DNA of 64,000 nt from Bartonella sp. WD16.2 (GTDB lineage: Bacteria; Pseudomonadota; Alphaproteobacteria; Rhizobiales; Rhizobiaceae): positions 1,387,501 to 1,451,500 of the forward strand of contig NZ_CP019781.1 in assembly GCF_002022505.1 (NCBI RefSeq), read 5' to 3'. Numbering within the stretch: position 1 is the first letter of the stretch; every line of letters begins with the position of its first letter. Position numbers and translations under genes: made by a program. Under the pieces are notes generated by a model, which was given only the letters and a program-made list of their open reading frames with translations, was not told the DNA's origin and did not search any database. Of this stretch, positions 27,694-38,987 are shown in pieces.

Positions 27694-30276
27694 CTAACCC
27701 GTAATGGGAGAAAAAGTCAAACGATCACCTGTTTTTGTAATAGCAACTGTTGTTTCATCACCAATAGCCCCAAGCAAAATATCTTCAGCCAAAGGATCTT
27801 GAATTTCCTTTTGAATAATGCGCTTTAAAGGCCGTGCTCCATAAAGCGGGTCATAACCCTTATTGGCTAAAAATTCTTTCGCTTCCTGTTCGATCTGCAC
27901 TGTAATTTTGCGCTCACCAAGTAAATTTTGTAAATGTTTGATCTGAATATCAACAATCGCTTCCATATCTTTGCGCTGTAATCTCTCAAAGAGAATAATC
28001 TCATCGACTCGGTTTAAAAATTCTGGCCGGAACGCTGCTTTAACAATACGCATAACATCATCTCTAGCCGCATCGGTTGTTTGCCCTTCAGGTAAAGCCG
28101 TTAAAATATCAGCCCCAAGATTAGAAGTCATAATGAGCAAAGTATTACGAAAATCAACTGTCCGTCCTTGGCTATCGGTTAAACGCCCTTCATCAAGCAC
28201 TTGCAACAAGAGATTAAAAATATCAGGATGTGCTTTTTCAATTTCGTCAAAAAGAATAACCTGATAGGGTCTACGTCTCACAGCTTCTGTCAGCACACCA
28301 CCTTCCTCATATCCAACATATCCAGGGGGCGCACCAATCAGCCGTGCACCAGCATGTTTTTCCATATATTCAGACATATCAATACGCAGCATTGCGTTAG
28401 AATCTTGAAAGAGAAAAGCCGCAAGTGCCTTTGTCAATTCGGTTTTTCCAACACCCGTTGGTCCTAAGAACATAAAAGACCCAATAGGCCGGTTGGGATC
28501 TTGTAATCCAGCACGGGCACGACGCACAGCACGGGCCACAGCCTGAACAGCATCTGCTTGTCCCACAACACGTTGGCTGATCTCATCTTCCATACGTAAC
28601 AACCGCTCACGTTCTGCCTCAAGCATCCGATCAACAGGAACCCCTGTCCAGCGTGAAACAATTTGTGCCACATGTTCAACCATCACAATTTCTTCAATCA
28701 AATTATTGCGTTGCTCATCATTTTCAGCAGCGCTTAGCTGTTTTTCAAGATCAGGAATCACACTATAGGCTAATTCTCCAGCCTGTTGAAACTGCCCATT
28801 GCGCTGTGCAATAGCCAAAGCATTTCGCGCTTCTTCGAGCCTTTTTTTCAAATCAGCAGCATGCCCCAATTTTTGTTTTTCAGCCTGCCAAACCTGCGTC
28901 ATTTCAGAAGACTGTTTTTCCAATGTATCGAGTTCGGCTTGCACCGTTTGTAAACGCTCTTTTGCTGTGGGATCAACTTCCGTTTTCAAAGCTTCTCGTT
29001 CAATCTTTAACTGCAAAATTCGCCGATCAATATGATCAAGCTCTTCTGGCTTGGAATCAACCTGCATACGCAACCGCGCCGCAGCCTCATCAATAAGGTC
29101 AATTGCCTTATCGGGTAAAAAGCGATCAGTAATATACCGGTTTGAAAGGCGTGCAGCAGCAATCAAAGCACTATCAGCCAAGCGCACTTTGTGGTGTTGC
29201 TCGTATTTTTCTTTAATCCCGCGTAAAATAGAGATCGTATCATCAAGTGTGGGTTCAGGCACAAAAACAGGCTGAAAACGGCGTGCTAAAGCAGCATCCT
29301 TTTCCACATATTTGCGATATTCCTCAAGCGTGGTTGCCCCAATACAATGGAGCTCACCCCGTGCTAAAGCAGGTTTAAGCAAATTGGAAGCATCCATAGG
29401 TCCGTCAGATTTCCCAGCACCAACAAGATTATGCAATTCATCAATAAACAAAATGATCTGCCCATTTTCAGCTTGCACATCTGCTAAAACGGCCTTCAAA
29501 CGTTCCTCAAATTCACCACGATATTTTGCTCCCGCAATAAGCGCCCCCATATCAAGCGCATAAAGATGTTTATCACGCAACGTCTCAGGAACATCTCCAT
29601 TAACAATACGCAATGCCAAACCTTCAACAATTGCAGTTTTTCCAACACCAGGTTCCCCAATAAGAACAGGATTATTTTTAGTCCGGCGTGATAAAACTTG
29701 AATAGCCCGACGAATTTCTTCTTCCCGACCAATAACAGGGTCAAGTTTCCCTTCACGTGCATCTTTTGTCAAATCGCGTGCATATTTTTCCAAAGCGTCA
29801 TACTGACTTTCAGCATGCGGGCTTGTCGCTGTTTTTCCCTTTCGCATTGCATTAATTGCATGATTAAGAGCCTGTGGTGTCACCCCTGCATTTGATAAAA
29901 TATCGGCAGTTTTAGCTGTTTTCTCCATAACAAGCGCTTGCAACACACGTTCCACAGTCACAAACTGATCACCAGCTTTTTGCGCCAGATCCTCAGCTAT
30001 TTTTAAGACTTTCGCCAAAGGTTGCGACATATAGAGCTGGCCATTTCCACCCTGCACTTTAGGCAAAGCATTAAGCGCATCTTTAAGTGCGTCTTTAAGC
30101 GCAGGCAAATCACCCCCAGCTTTTTGGATCAAAGAAATAGCCAAACCTTGACTATCCTCTAATAGCGCTTTCAACAAGTGCTCAGGCATAAATTGTTGGT
30201 GATCAGAAGCAAGAGCACTGCCTTGTGCTGTTTGTAGAAACATTTGCAGCTGTTCGCTATATTTGTCCACGTTCAT
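27694..30276 (-). CDS. clpB: ATP-dependent disaggregase ClpB
   Basis: Full-length Hsp100 of 860 residues that, with DnaK, extracts polypeptides from aggregates. N-terminal domain 1-145, first AAA+ domain with Walker A GEPGVGKT and Walker [11 protein letters not shown], a coiled middle domain (about 410-530) that identifies ClpB rather than ClpA, then the second AAA+ domain with GPTGVGKT and [20 protein letters not shown]. Ends [13 protein letters not shown]. Nothing is truncated. It is alone in its transcription direction, with phage genes downstream and G-poor spacer upstream. Confidence 0.98.
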   Translation of the reverse strand: MNVDKYSEQLQMFLQTAQGSALASDHQQFMPEHLLKALLEDSQGLAISLIQKAGGDLPALKDALKDALNALPKVQGGNGQLYMSQPLAKVLKIAEDLAQKAGDQFVTVERVLQALVMEKTAKTADILSNAGVTPQALNHAINAMRKGKTATSPHAESQYDALEKYARDLTKDAREGKLDPVIGREEEIRRAIQVLSRRTKNNPVLIGEPGVGKTAIVEGLALRIVNGDVPETLRDKHLYALDMGALIAGAKYRGEFEERLKAVLADVQAENGQIILFIDELHNLVGAGKSDGPMDASNLLKPALARGELHCIGATTLEEYRKYVEKDAALARRFQPVFVPEPTLDDTISILRGIKEKYEQHHKVRLADSALIAAARLSNRYITDRFLPDKAIDLIDEAAARLRMQVDSKPEELDHIDRRILQLKIEREALKTEVDPTAKERLQTVQAELDTLEKQSSEMTQVWQAEKQKLGHAADLKKRLEEARNALAIAQRNGQFQQAGELAYSVIPDLEKQLSAAENDEQRNNLIEEIVMVEHVAQIVSRWTGVPVDRMLEAERERLLRMEDEISQRVVGQADAVQAVARAVRRARAGLQDPNRPIGSFMFLGPTGVGKTELTKALAAFLFQDSNAMLRIDMSEYMEKHAGARLIGAPPGYVGYEEGGVLTEAVRRRPYQVILFDEIEKAHPDIFNLLLQVLDEGRLTDSQGRTVDFRNTLLIMTSNLGADILTALPEGQTTDAARDDVMRIVKAAFRPEFLNRVDEIILFERLQRKDMEAIVDIQIKHLQNLLGERKITVQIEQEAKEFLANKGYDPLYGARPLKRIIQKEIQDPLAEDILLGAIGDETTVAITKTGDRLTFSPITG

Positions 30277-30806
30277 TGTTTTCCCTTCTCTTGCACTCTC
30301 ACATGTCTACCCTTGAAGACACCCATTTAAAAGAATCTCTTTAAGGTCACACTCCAATTATTCATACGATAAAATTAATAATCACCGAACAATCACCCAC
30401 TGTAACAAATGAATATACTGTAACCAAATTGTCACACCTTTATATGGGTTCTCACAATAATCATGGCAAGAGGGAAATGTGCTAATCATGGCAAAAGGCG
30501 GGCAAATAATAAGTATAACAAAAAGAGAGTAAGAAACAGCGTTATTAAAAACATAGTGATACGCATAAGAAGTGCAATTTTCTTAGGTTTTTTTACACTT
30601 TTTACATTTCTTTTATTCCGCTATGCTTCTTTATGCCACCACATTTCTTTATTTCACAACGCTTCTTTTAATTTATTCTATTTTTATTTTATTCAATGTT
30701 TACTCTATTCCACTTTTACGCTATTTTATTTTATCCTAATCCATCACTTACTTCCATTATAGTGATGTAACTACTCCATTAACAGCGTAACTTTTTTGCC
30801 CATCTT
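30277..30806. other. AT-rich region upstream of clpB
   Basis: Contains the clpB promoter region. From 30600 the + strand becomes T-rich with repeated TTTATTCTA-TTTTA words. A 99-codon plus frame at 30463 has a basic start and one hydrophobic stretch but runs into this T-rich sequence; I do not accept it as a gene. Confidence 0.45.
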
Positions 30807-30986
30807 TTATTCTTCTTCATCTGTATTGTGTGGCGGTGGCGGTAAAATATAAGCACCTGAAAGCCACCGATTTAAATCAATTGCCCGACACCGTGACGAA
30901 CAGAAAGGATAAGAATCGCGCTGTGACATTTTCCCGCATTCTGGACAAGGGCGTGATGGGCGCCGTGGTGTTGATTGCTCCTGCAT
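30807..30986 (-). CDS. yacG: DNA gyrase inhibitor-type zinc protein YacG
   Basis: A 59-residue protein. Zinc site CPECGK (14-19) and FCSSRCR (28-34), then [17 protein letters not shown] and an acidic end DEEE, all characteristic of YacG. In E. coli YacG binds GyrB and inhibits DNA binding by gyrase. A perfect AAAAGGAGAG ribosome binding site precedes the ATG. In many alphaproteobacteria yacG directly follows or overlaps maf; here maf ends 2.2 kb upstream, with a G-poor repeat tract between them. Confidence 0.95.
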   Translation of the reverse strand: MQEQSTPRRPSRPCPECGKMSQRDSYPFCSSRCRAIDLNRWLSGAYILPPPPHNTDEEE

Positions 30987-33194
30987 TGTCTCTCCTTTTT
31001 ATACATTTCCCTTCCCCTTATACATCATCCCCCTTCTTTTCACCCCTTCAAATTCATCCTCCCTCTCTCATCCACAGCCCCTTCCCACAACTTTACCCTC
31101 AACACCATTTCCACTCGCACTAAACCTCACATACCGCACTCTTAACACTCCTCTCCAAAACACCCTCTTCACCCTACAACGCCTCCTCCTCACACCATAT
31201 ACACTCACCACCGTCCTCTTTACGCCCTTCACCAATACAGCCAACCTTACCCCCAACACTCTCCAGCTTTACCATCCTCTACACTTTTCCCCTGCATTAC
31301 CCCACACAGCACTCACACTTAACACCATACTCTTCTCAACACCTCCTTAACACATACATCATTCCCTTCCAGATCCCCCCTCTCAAACCAAAGCCCCCCG
31401 CATCTTCTCCCCAACATCCGCCCACACCAACACCCAACGCAATCAACCTGCCCCACAAAGCACACTCTCCATCCCTATCAAACACATTCCCAGCTCTCTC
31501 CCGCTTCTTTTCCTAAAAGCCACCAACACGTACACCATACATCTCTAACTCCTCCTCACCTATAACCATTTCCAGCCCTCATGGCCTTCAATCCCCATCC
31601 TCTTACACTTTCCACTACCCTCAACACCTCTCCCACTCATGCTGACCCTAACAGCACCTAAAACCCGTACCCTTTAAAAATACAGCCCATTTTCCCTCAA
31701 CTCATCCCTCCAAATCCACCTTCGTAAACTAAAATCCCCGACATCTTTTCCCTAACATTTACCCACATCAATACCAATGCAACCAACCTCCTGCTCCACA
31801 GAGCACACTCTCCACCTTTCCCAGATTTCTCTTGCCTTTTCCTTCAACGCTCCTAACACACCACACATCTCTAGTGCTCCCCCATCTTTTATCCACAGAC
31901 CCTTCCTACAACTTTGCCTTCACCACCATTTCCATTCGCACTAACCTCACATACCGCACTTTTAACGCTTTTCTCCCAAATACTCTCTTCAACCTACAAC
32001 CTCCTCCTCACATCACCATACACACTCACCACCGTCCTTTTTACACCCTCCACCAATGCAGCCAACCTTGCCTCCAGCACTCTCCAGCTTCACCATCCTC
32101 CACACTTTTCCCCTGCACTACCCCACACAGCACACTCTCCACCACTCCCAGCTCTCTTCTGCCTTTTCCTTCAACGCTCCTAACACACCACACATCTCTA
32201 GTGTTCCCCCATCTTTTATCCACAGACCCTTCCTACAACTTTGCTTTCACCACCATTTCCATTCGCATTGACCTCACATACTGCACTCTTAACACTTCTC
32301 TCCCAAACATTCCTTCACCCTACAACCTCCTCCTCATACCCCAACTCAACGCCCCTCCTTTCAACACTCTCATTCACTCATCATTTCCCCTCCATATCCC
32401 CCCTTTCAAACCAAAACTCCCGGCATCTTCTCCCCAATATTCACCCACAACAATACCAATGTAACCAACCTGTCCCCAACCAACTGTCGCTTGCTTCCCA
32501 CGCACCTCCTAAATTCATAAAAAGCACTTCCATCTTCTCACGCCCTCTCCTGTCTTTTTCTCCAAAGCTCCGAACACATCATACATCTCTAGTGCTCCTC
32601 CTCTCATCTACAGTCCTCTCCGGCCTTCAACACCTTCCCACAACCTCTACCCTCAGCACTCTCTTGGCTGCCTACCCCACACAGCACTCATACTCAACGC
32701 CCCTCCTTTCAACACTCTCATTCACTCATCATTTCCCCTCCATATCCCCCTTTTCAAACCAAAACCCCCGGCATCTTCTCCCCAATATTGACCCACACCA
32801 ATACCAATGCAACCAACCTGTTCCCAACCAACTGTTGCTTGCTTCCCACGCACCTCCTAAATTCACAAAAAGTACTTCCATCCTCTCACACCCTCTCCTT
32901 CATTACCCTCAACACCTCCCCACAACTTTGCCCCCAACACTCTTCTGATCGCACTACCCCACACAAGCATCAATGTTTCTCTCCCATCCTCTTTTTCGCC
33001 CTACAACATCTCCCCCCATATCACACACCTCTAGTTCTCCCTCACTCACACGCCTCCCTCTTCCCTTTATTCCCACACCTCTCTTCCCTTTCACGTGCAC
33101 CTCTCTTCACCACTCAACACCCTTCCCCGCCTACACTATCTTCCTTCTTTACGCCATCTAAGCAGCACCTTAGTCCCCATTTTCAAGGTATATT
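30987..33194 (+). repeat. 2.2-kb G-poor tract with tandem units, between maf and yacG
   Basis: Noncoding and almost free of G on the + strand: 31141-31200 has 1 G and 29 C. A 327-bp tandem unit (GCCTTTTCCTTCAACGCTCC at 31834 and 32161) and a 348-bp unit (CTCAACGCCCCTCC at 32345 and 32693) are clear. Words such as TGCAACCAACCTG recur within it and in other tracts. Long Pro/Ser/Thr/Leu frames on the + strand are compositional. Confidence 0.9.
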
Positions 33195-33824
33195 TTAAGC
33201 CCACTTAGAGAGAACAGGATAGTGATAAGCTGTTAAGAGATCCATTGTTTGAGCCAATGGTAAACCAACCACATTGGAATAAGAACCAGAAATATTGGTA
33301 ACAAAAGCCCCAGCTTTGCCTTGAATAGCATAACCACCAGCTTTTCCCTCCCATTCCCGGCAAGCTAAATAAGCCTCAATCATTGAAGGGCTCAAATACC
33401 GAAAACGAATACAACTTTTGACTAATTGAACAGTTTTGCTCCCACATTCACTCACAACACAAACAGCACTATATACGTTGTGAGAACGCCCAGACAGAAA
33501 GTGCAAACATTCATAAGCTTCCTTTTTCCCACTGGGTTTAGGAAGAATAACATGTCCAACAGCAACAACAGTATCAGCAGCCAAAATCAAACATTTTTTC
33601 GACGATACAACGTATTCGTTATTATGATCAGAGCATAACAGACTTTCATAAACTTTGAGTGCTTTTTCACATGCTAAGCGCTTAGCCAAATGAGCGGGAT
33701 GCTCTTTTGGTTTTGGCGTTTCATCAATCATAGCCGCATAAATTTGGCTTGGATTAACACCAATTTGCGCCAAAAGTGCTAAACGACGCGGCGAAGCAGA
33801 AGCAAGTACCAAATCGATTTCCAT
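33195..33824 (-). CDS. maf: Maf-family nucleotide pyrophosphatase
   Basis: A 209-residue house-cleaning NTP pyrophosphatase. Family signature at the start (LVLASASPRRLALLAQIGV), then ILAADTVVAVGHVILPKP and LSGRSHNVYSAVCV, and AGGYAIQGKAG with SYSNVVGLPL near the end. It hydrolyses modified nucleoside triphosphates such as dTTP/UTP or methylated bases depending on subclass. It follows infA in the same direction (320 bases). A short Cys-containing insertion (SLLCSDHNNEYVVSSKKC at about 61-78) is unusual. Confidence 0.94.
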   Translation of the reverse strand: MEIDLVLASASPRRLALLAQIGVNPSQIYAAMIDETPKPKEHPAHLAKRLACEKALKVYESLLCSDHNNEYVVSSKKCLILAADTVVAVGHVILPKPSGKKEAYECLHFLSGRSHNVYSAVCVVSECGSKTVQLVKSCIRFRYLSPSMIEAYLACREWEGKAGGYAIQGKAGAFVTNISGSYSNVVGLPLAQTMDLLTAYHYPVLSKWA

Positions 33825-34144
33825 AATGAAAACCCCTTTGAGATTGCGTTAAAACGCATCACCTGACTTTAACTTTACTTTGACACTCTTTCTTCCGCAA
33901 ACTTTCCCTGCAAAAGGAGCCTTTTAGAGCACCAGACTTTTTTTGGAACCACCAAATCTTACTGTGTGACACGTTATGCACACCCTCACTTTACTTGTAG
34001 CTCGCTTTACTCCCATCAACAACTTGGAATTTTTTTAAACGCATGCACCAAATTGTTTTGAAGTTTCTGTATTTTTGAACAACTTTACGAACTTTTATGA
34101 AACAGTGAGAAAATTGTAAGAAAACAGCCCCACCTCTGTATTTC
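33825..34144. other. Spacer between infA and maf
   Basis: Ordinary AT-rich sequence; no gene. Probably carries the maf promoter or is a read-through leader from infA. Confidence 0.5.
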
Positions 34145-34363
34145 TTATTTATAGCGATATGTAATACGCCCTTTTGTCAAATCATAAGGTGTCATTTCAA
34201 CCATAATCTTATCACCAGCCAACACACGAATACGGTTTTTACGCATTCTTCCAGCGGTATGAGCAATAATTTCGTGATCATTTTCTAGTTTTACGCGAAA
34301 CATTGCATTAGGCAAGAGTTCGGTTACAACACCAGAAAATTCCAAAACTTCTTCTTTGGACAT
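34145..34363 (-). CDS. infA: Translation initiation factor IF-1
   Basis: A 72-residue OB-fold protein that occupies the ribosomal A site during initiation. Canonical sequence: [66 protein letters not shown]. Full length, ATG start. First gene of the infA - maf - yacG series on the minus strand. Confidence 0.98.
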   Translation of the reverse strand: MSKEEVLEFSGVVTELLPNAMFRVKLENDHEIIAHTAGRMRKNRIRVLAGDKIMVEMTPYDLTKGRITYRYK

Positions 34364-35293
34364 AAATAAATGGCTTTCTTTATAATGAATTAATTAGATT
34401 TTATTTTATCGACTTTATTTTTATTTTTCTGACTTTATAATGCATAATAATATAAATTTATTGATTGTTTATACATCGCAAATTATTAGAGGGTACTCAT
34501 ATCGTATTTTTACGGTTTTGTGAACAGGGATTTAACAAAGAATGAGATTTTCCTTTGCATTTATTAACAGTCATGTTTGATTTAAGGTTTTCTCGCCTGT
34601 TTTGATTAAAAGCTTCGATTTTTAAAATCTCATTTTTTTCCCTTTTTCAGCCTCATTTTGCAAATTCTATTTTCTAACTCCTCCTCATACCCCAGTTCTC
34701 AACGCCTCTCCTTCCCCCCTCCTCTTGCACATTATTTGTTCTCCAAATCCACCCTTGCAAACCCATCCTCTCCAACAAAAGCCTCTTAGCACACTACACA
34801 ACGCCCAGCATCTTTCCCTCCTCATCCCAACTTTCTCTCCCACAACTTTCCCCAACACACCTCTACAACACAACGAACATAACCCTTCATCATCCAGCAT
34901 TCATCACACACCTCTATTCCTCTTCTCATCCACAGATCCTTTCCTCGCAACTTTCTCTCCTGATCCTCCTCTTTCCAAGCATTCCACCACACCAACGCAA
35001 CCAACCTGTCCCCACAAACGCTCGCTTTCTTCTCCCACACCCCCCTAAACCTACCTAAAAAACATCCCCACACTCCCCCATCATAACCTTGCCCCATTAT
35101 CTCTATTTCTTTTTTGCAAAATACGATCCGAGATGAGTCAATTAAAGAAAAATAGTTGACGCTTATTATTCGACTTTGCAAAAATTAACTTTGCAAAAAA
35201 ATAGAAAACTTTTAGAATGGTGAGTTTTAAAAAAGCAAGAAAGTGAATTTCTTTGACAAAACATAAAGTCAAGCAACAAACAAAGGATGTGAA
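34364..35293. repeat. infA upstream region and a short G-poor tract
   Basis: 34364-34670 is AT-rich (infA promoter side). 34675-35090 is G-poor and C-rich on the + strand with the words CTCATCCACAGATCC and CAACGCAACCAACCTG shared with the other tracts. 35091-35293 is AT-rich and precedes purE. No gene. Confidence 0.7.
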
Positions 35294-35809
35294 ATGGCCA
35301 AACACGCATTTGACGTCGCGCTTTTAATGGGCAGCCAATCAGATTGGCAAACAATGCGCCATAGCGCGGATATTTTAACACAGCTTGGCATTTCTCATGT
35401 CTCACAGATTATTTCTGCCCACCGCACCCCTGATCGGCTCTATCGCTTTGCGAAAGGGGCAAAAGCGGCAGGCTTTAAAATTTTGATAGCAGGTGCTGGG
35501 GGTGCAGCACATCTTCCCGGCATGCTTGCAGCTTTAACTCCATTGCCTGTTTTTGGAGTTCCTGTGCAATCACGCGTGTTATCTGGTCAAGATTCTTTAC
35601 TTTCCATAGTGCAAATGCCTGCAGGCATACCAGTTGGCACATTAGCAATAGGCAAAGCAGGTGCTATTAATGCAGCGCTTTTATCAGCAGCAGTAATGGC
35701 TGTTTATGATGAAAACCTTGCGAAGCGTCTTGAAGAATGGCGAAAACAACAAACAGAAAATATTGCTGAGTACCCTATAAATGAGGTTTTAGATGCTTCA
35801 TCCTCCTGA
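35294..35809 (+). CDS. purE: N5-carboxyaminoimidazole ribonucleotide mutase PurE
   Basis: A 171-residue class I PurE that converts N5-CAIR to CAIR in purine synthesis. Motifs: [54 protein letters not shown] and [20 protein letters not shown]. The gene overlaps purK by 17 bases, so both are one operon and probably translationally coupled. Confidence 0.97.
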   Translation: MAKHAFDVALLMGSQSDWQTMRHSADILTQLGISHVSQIISAHRTPDRLYRFAKGAKAAGFKILIAGAGGAAHLPGMLAALTPLPVFGVPVQSRVLSGQDSLLSIVQMPAGIPVGTLAIGKAGAINAALLSAAVMAVYDENLAKRLEEWRKQQTENIAEYPINEVLDASSS

Positions 35810-36905
35810 GAGTTTACAACCGGGAAGTATGATTGGTCTTATTGGTGGGGGGCAATTAGCCCGCATGTTAGCGATAGCAGCAGCAGAACTTGGTTATCGC
35901 ACAGTTGTTCTTTGTCCTGAAGCACATTGCCCAGCAGCGCAAACAGCCAATCATCATATCATTGCTCCTTACGATGATGAAGTCGCACTAGATCGTCTGA
36001 TTGAAATGTGTGATGTTGTCACATATGAATTTGAAAATCTTCCTCTCCAAACGGCTCACTATATTGAAAAAGAAAAGCGCCTTTATCCATCATCTAAAAC
36101 TTTGGAAATTGCGCAAGACCGAGTTCTTGAAAAAACTTTTTTGAATGAGAAAGGTATTCTCACAGCCTCATGGTACGCAGTTCATAATCGTGCTTCTTTA
36201 GTTTCAGGGCTATCTGCATTGGGTGGACATGGCATTTTGAAAACAAGGCGCTTTGGCTATGATGGCAAAAACCAGGTTGTTCTTCATCATCCTAGTGAAC
36301 AAATCATTGACGCAGCTTTAAGCTCTCTTCATTATCAGCCTTCAATTTTAGAAGAAATTGTACCCTTTTCATCGGAAATTTCAGTCCTCTCATCGCGTTC
36401 ATCCCAGGGAGCTTCTGCCTCTTATGACTGTCCTGAAAATCAGCACAAAAATGGTATTCTTCACAAAACATTTGTTCCATCAAAAGTTTCGCATGCCGTA
36501 CAAGAAGCCGCACAAGAGATAAGCTCCATGGTTATGCGCACTCTTGATTACGTTGGTGTCTTGTGCATTGAATTTTTTGTTTTAGCAGATGATCGTTTTC
36601 TTGTGAATGAATTTGCTCCTCGTGTACACAACTCTGGTCATTGGACGCAAAAAGCATGCACAACCTCACAGTTTGAACAGCATATTCGCGCCATTTGTGG
36701 CCTTCCTTTAGGTGACACATACCGCCATAGTAATTGTGAAATGACCAACCTTCTTGGCCATAATTTGGATGACTTTAAACATTTCCTCACGCAAGAACAC
36801 ACATCCGTGCATCTATATGGTAAAAACTCTGTGCAACCGGAACGCAAGATGGGCCATGTCATCCAGTTAACAGGACCAGCCACTCCTTCTCCTCACCTCC
36901 CATAA
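35793..36905 (+). CDS. purK: N5-carboxyaminoimidazole ribonucleotide synthase PurK
   Basis: A 370-residue ATP-grasp enzyme that makes N5-CAIR from AIR, ATP and bicarbonate. [20 protein letters not shown] at the N-terminus, then [33 protein letters not shown] and [13 protein letters not shown]. The usual C-terminal end (RKMGHV-x-L) is followed by about ten extra residues ([11 protein letters not shown]) encoded by the beginning of the G-poor tract. A short insertion around 215-235 ([17 protein letters not shown]) is unusual. Confidence 0.95.
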   Translation: MLHPPESLQPGSMIGLIGGGQLARMLAIAAAELGYRTVVLCPEAHCPAAQTANHHIIAPYDDEVALDRLIEMCDVVTYEFENLPLQTAHYIEKEKRLYPSSKTLEIAQDRVLEKTFLNEKGILTASWYAVHNRASLVSGLSALGGHGILKTRRFGYDGKNQVVLHHPSEQIIDAALSSLHYQPSILEEIVPFSSEISVLSSRSSQGASASYDCPENQHKNGILHKTFVPSKVSHAVQEAAQEISSMVMRTLDYVGVLCIEFFVLADDRFLVNEFAPRVHNSGHWTQKACTTSQFEQHIRAICGLPLGDTYRHSNCEMTNLLGHNLDDFKHFLTQEHTSVHLYGKNSVQPERKMGHVIQLTGPATPSPHLP

Positions 36906-38783
36906 TCTACCCATCTTCTCCCCCCACGCCCCACATTCCTCCCTTCTCCCACGCACACTCCCACCTCTCATCCTCTTCCCCAATACACCCTTCTCACTCC
37001 TACCAACCCCACACCACACTGCGGCCAGTACCCCTCTATCGACACAGCGAACAAGTCCTCCCACTAGCACATCCCAGGCTTTCCTCACCCCCCACATACC
37101 ATTTCCCCTCCAGATCCACCTGCTCAAACCAAAATCACCAGCATCTTCGCCTCAACATTCCCTCACATTGATGCATTCACAACTTCTCTCATCAACGTTT
37201 GTTTGTTTCCCACATACCTCCTAAACTCACTTTTTCCACCAACGTACTCAACATTCCTCAAAGTTTCACTGTTTTCACTACCCACGCCCCATATCCTCCC
37301 CTCTCCCACGCACACTCCCACCTCTCATCTCTCCCCCAATATACCCTTCTCACTCCTACCAACCCCACACCACACTGCGGCCAGTGCCCCTCTATCGACA
37401 CAGCGAACAAGTCCTCCCACCAGCACATCCCAGGCTTTCCTCACCCCCCACATACCATTTCCCCTCCAGATCCACCTGCTCAAACCAAAATCACCAGCAT
37501 CTTCGCCTCAACATTCCCTCACATTGATGCATTCACAACTTCTCTCATCAACGTTTGTTTGTTTCCCACATACCTCCTAAACTCACTTTTTCCACCAACG
37601 TACTCAACATTCCCCAAAGTTTCACTTTCTTCACTACCTACACCTCATACCCTACTCCTCCCATGCGCACTCCCCCCTCCTTACCTAACATCCTATTTCA
37701 CAACCTATAATCTTTTCCACTCCCATTAGCACCCCCACACACCACACCGTAGCACACATCCCCTACCAATCCAGCACACCCCATCCATCACCTGCCCTCA
37801 ATCTCTTCTCACCACTCGCACACTATTCCCACTCCAGATCCACCTTCTCAGACCAAAGCCCCCAACATCTTCTCCAGCATTTCCCCTATACCAATAACAG
37901 CCAGCATACTCCTACCAACGCATTCAAGCACTCCTTACCCTCCACACATCACCACCTCCACCACGCCTCATATCCTATCTCTCCCACGCACATTCTCCTC
38001 TCTCTACCTAACATCTTACTTTCATAATCTACACCTCTTCTCACTCACACTAACCCCACAGAATACCCATCAATTTGTCCCCCAACTATACCCACAACCC
38101 ACGCCCTCTCTACTGAACCAGCACAAACTCCCCCATCAGCATCCCCAATTGTCCCTCAAGCCCTCTTCTTCCAACACCCCCGTACCCGTATCATGCCCCT
38201 CCAGATCCGCTCTCTCAAACCGAAATCCCCAGTCCTCCCTCTATATCAATGCACTCACAACTTCTCTCACCAATGCTTACTTACTGCTCACGTACTTTTT
38301 TCCTCATTTTATCAAATTCTTCTTCCCAACAACCCCTACCTACCTCCCATGTGCACTCCCCTCTCATCCCCCATCCTCTCCCCTAATATTCTTCCCACTC
38401 ACATTAGCCCCACACCATACCGCAGCCCACACCTCTACCCTTCTACCAACCCAACACAAATTCCCTTATCAACATCCCCAATTCACTCTTAACCTCCCCT
38501 CACTCGTCCCTAAGCTCTCCTTGCTTTCACACCCTACACCCACCTCCCTTACCCAACAATTCATTCAATGCCCTTTTCTTTTTCTCAATTCCACAACGAA
38601 CGCTTAGTTGACAAAACTAAGACACCCTGCTAAAAATTTTATTTTTCTTCTTATTCATTAGCAATGAGTGGTGTTATCTCTTTGAGAAAAGCGCGGTGCT
38701 TTTTAAAGTAGTGATGAGAGGAACTATGTGATGATACCAAAAGAGTATCATATCATGAGTATGCGTTATAAACGGTGATTATT
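36906..38783 (+). repeat. 1.9-kb region, mostly G-poor, with a 356-bp tandem unit
   Basis: Between purK and rpmJ. A near-identical 356-bp duplication (TTTTTCCACCAACG at 37231 and 37587) covers about 36915-37625; degenerate relatives continue to 38600. The last 180 bases are AT-rich and hold the rpmJ promoter. No gene; the plus frames are Pro/Ser/Thr/His-rich by composition. Confidence 0.9.
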
Positions 38784-38909
38784 ATGAAAATTAAAAATTC
38801 GCTCAAAGCACTCAAAACACGTCATCGCCACAATCGGTTGGTGCGCCGCAAAGGTCGTATTTACATCCTTAATAAAACCAATCCACGGTTTAGAGCACGT
38901 CAAGGTTAA
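38784..38909 (+). CDS. rpmJ: Ribosomal protein L36
   Basis: A 41-residue protein: [20 protein letters not shown], then [20 protein letters not shown] and a final G. This is the long, alphaproteobacterial type of L36 in which the zinc-binding cysteines are replaced, as in other zinc-free L36 forms. Separated by 78 bases from the start of the TPR protein on the same strand. Confidence 0.96.
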   Translation: MKIKNSLKALKTRHRHNRLVRRKGRIYILNKTNPRFRARQG

Positions 38910-38987
38910 TGATGGTGTGGCCTGCTGTTTTTTGTGGGCACTTTGTTTTTTGAAGCTCTCAAAGCTCTTTTTTATAACATATTTTTG

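Noticed and set aside
27971..29895. Plus frames opposite clpB
   Set aside because: Antisense shadows of a full-length conserved gene.
30463..30762. 99-codon plus frame with basic start and hydrophobic stretch
   Set aside because: The second half is T-rich low complexity (repeated FYF/LFYF), and there is no family or clear ribosome binding site.
31832..32948. Long Pro/Ser/Thr/Leu-rich plus frames with internal repeats
   Set aside because: They result from G-poor tandem DNA, in which stop codons are rare because TGA and TAG need G; no ribosome binding sites and no domain.
37199..37729. 176-codon plus frame in the purK-rpmJ gap
   Set aside because: Compositional frame inside a 356-bp tandem duplication; the same DNA is open in several frames.
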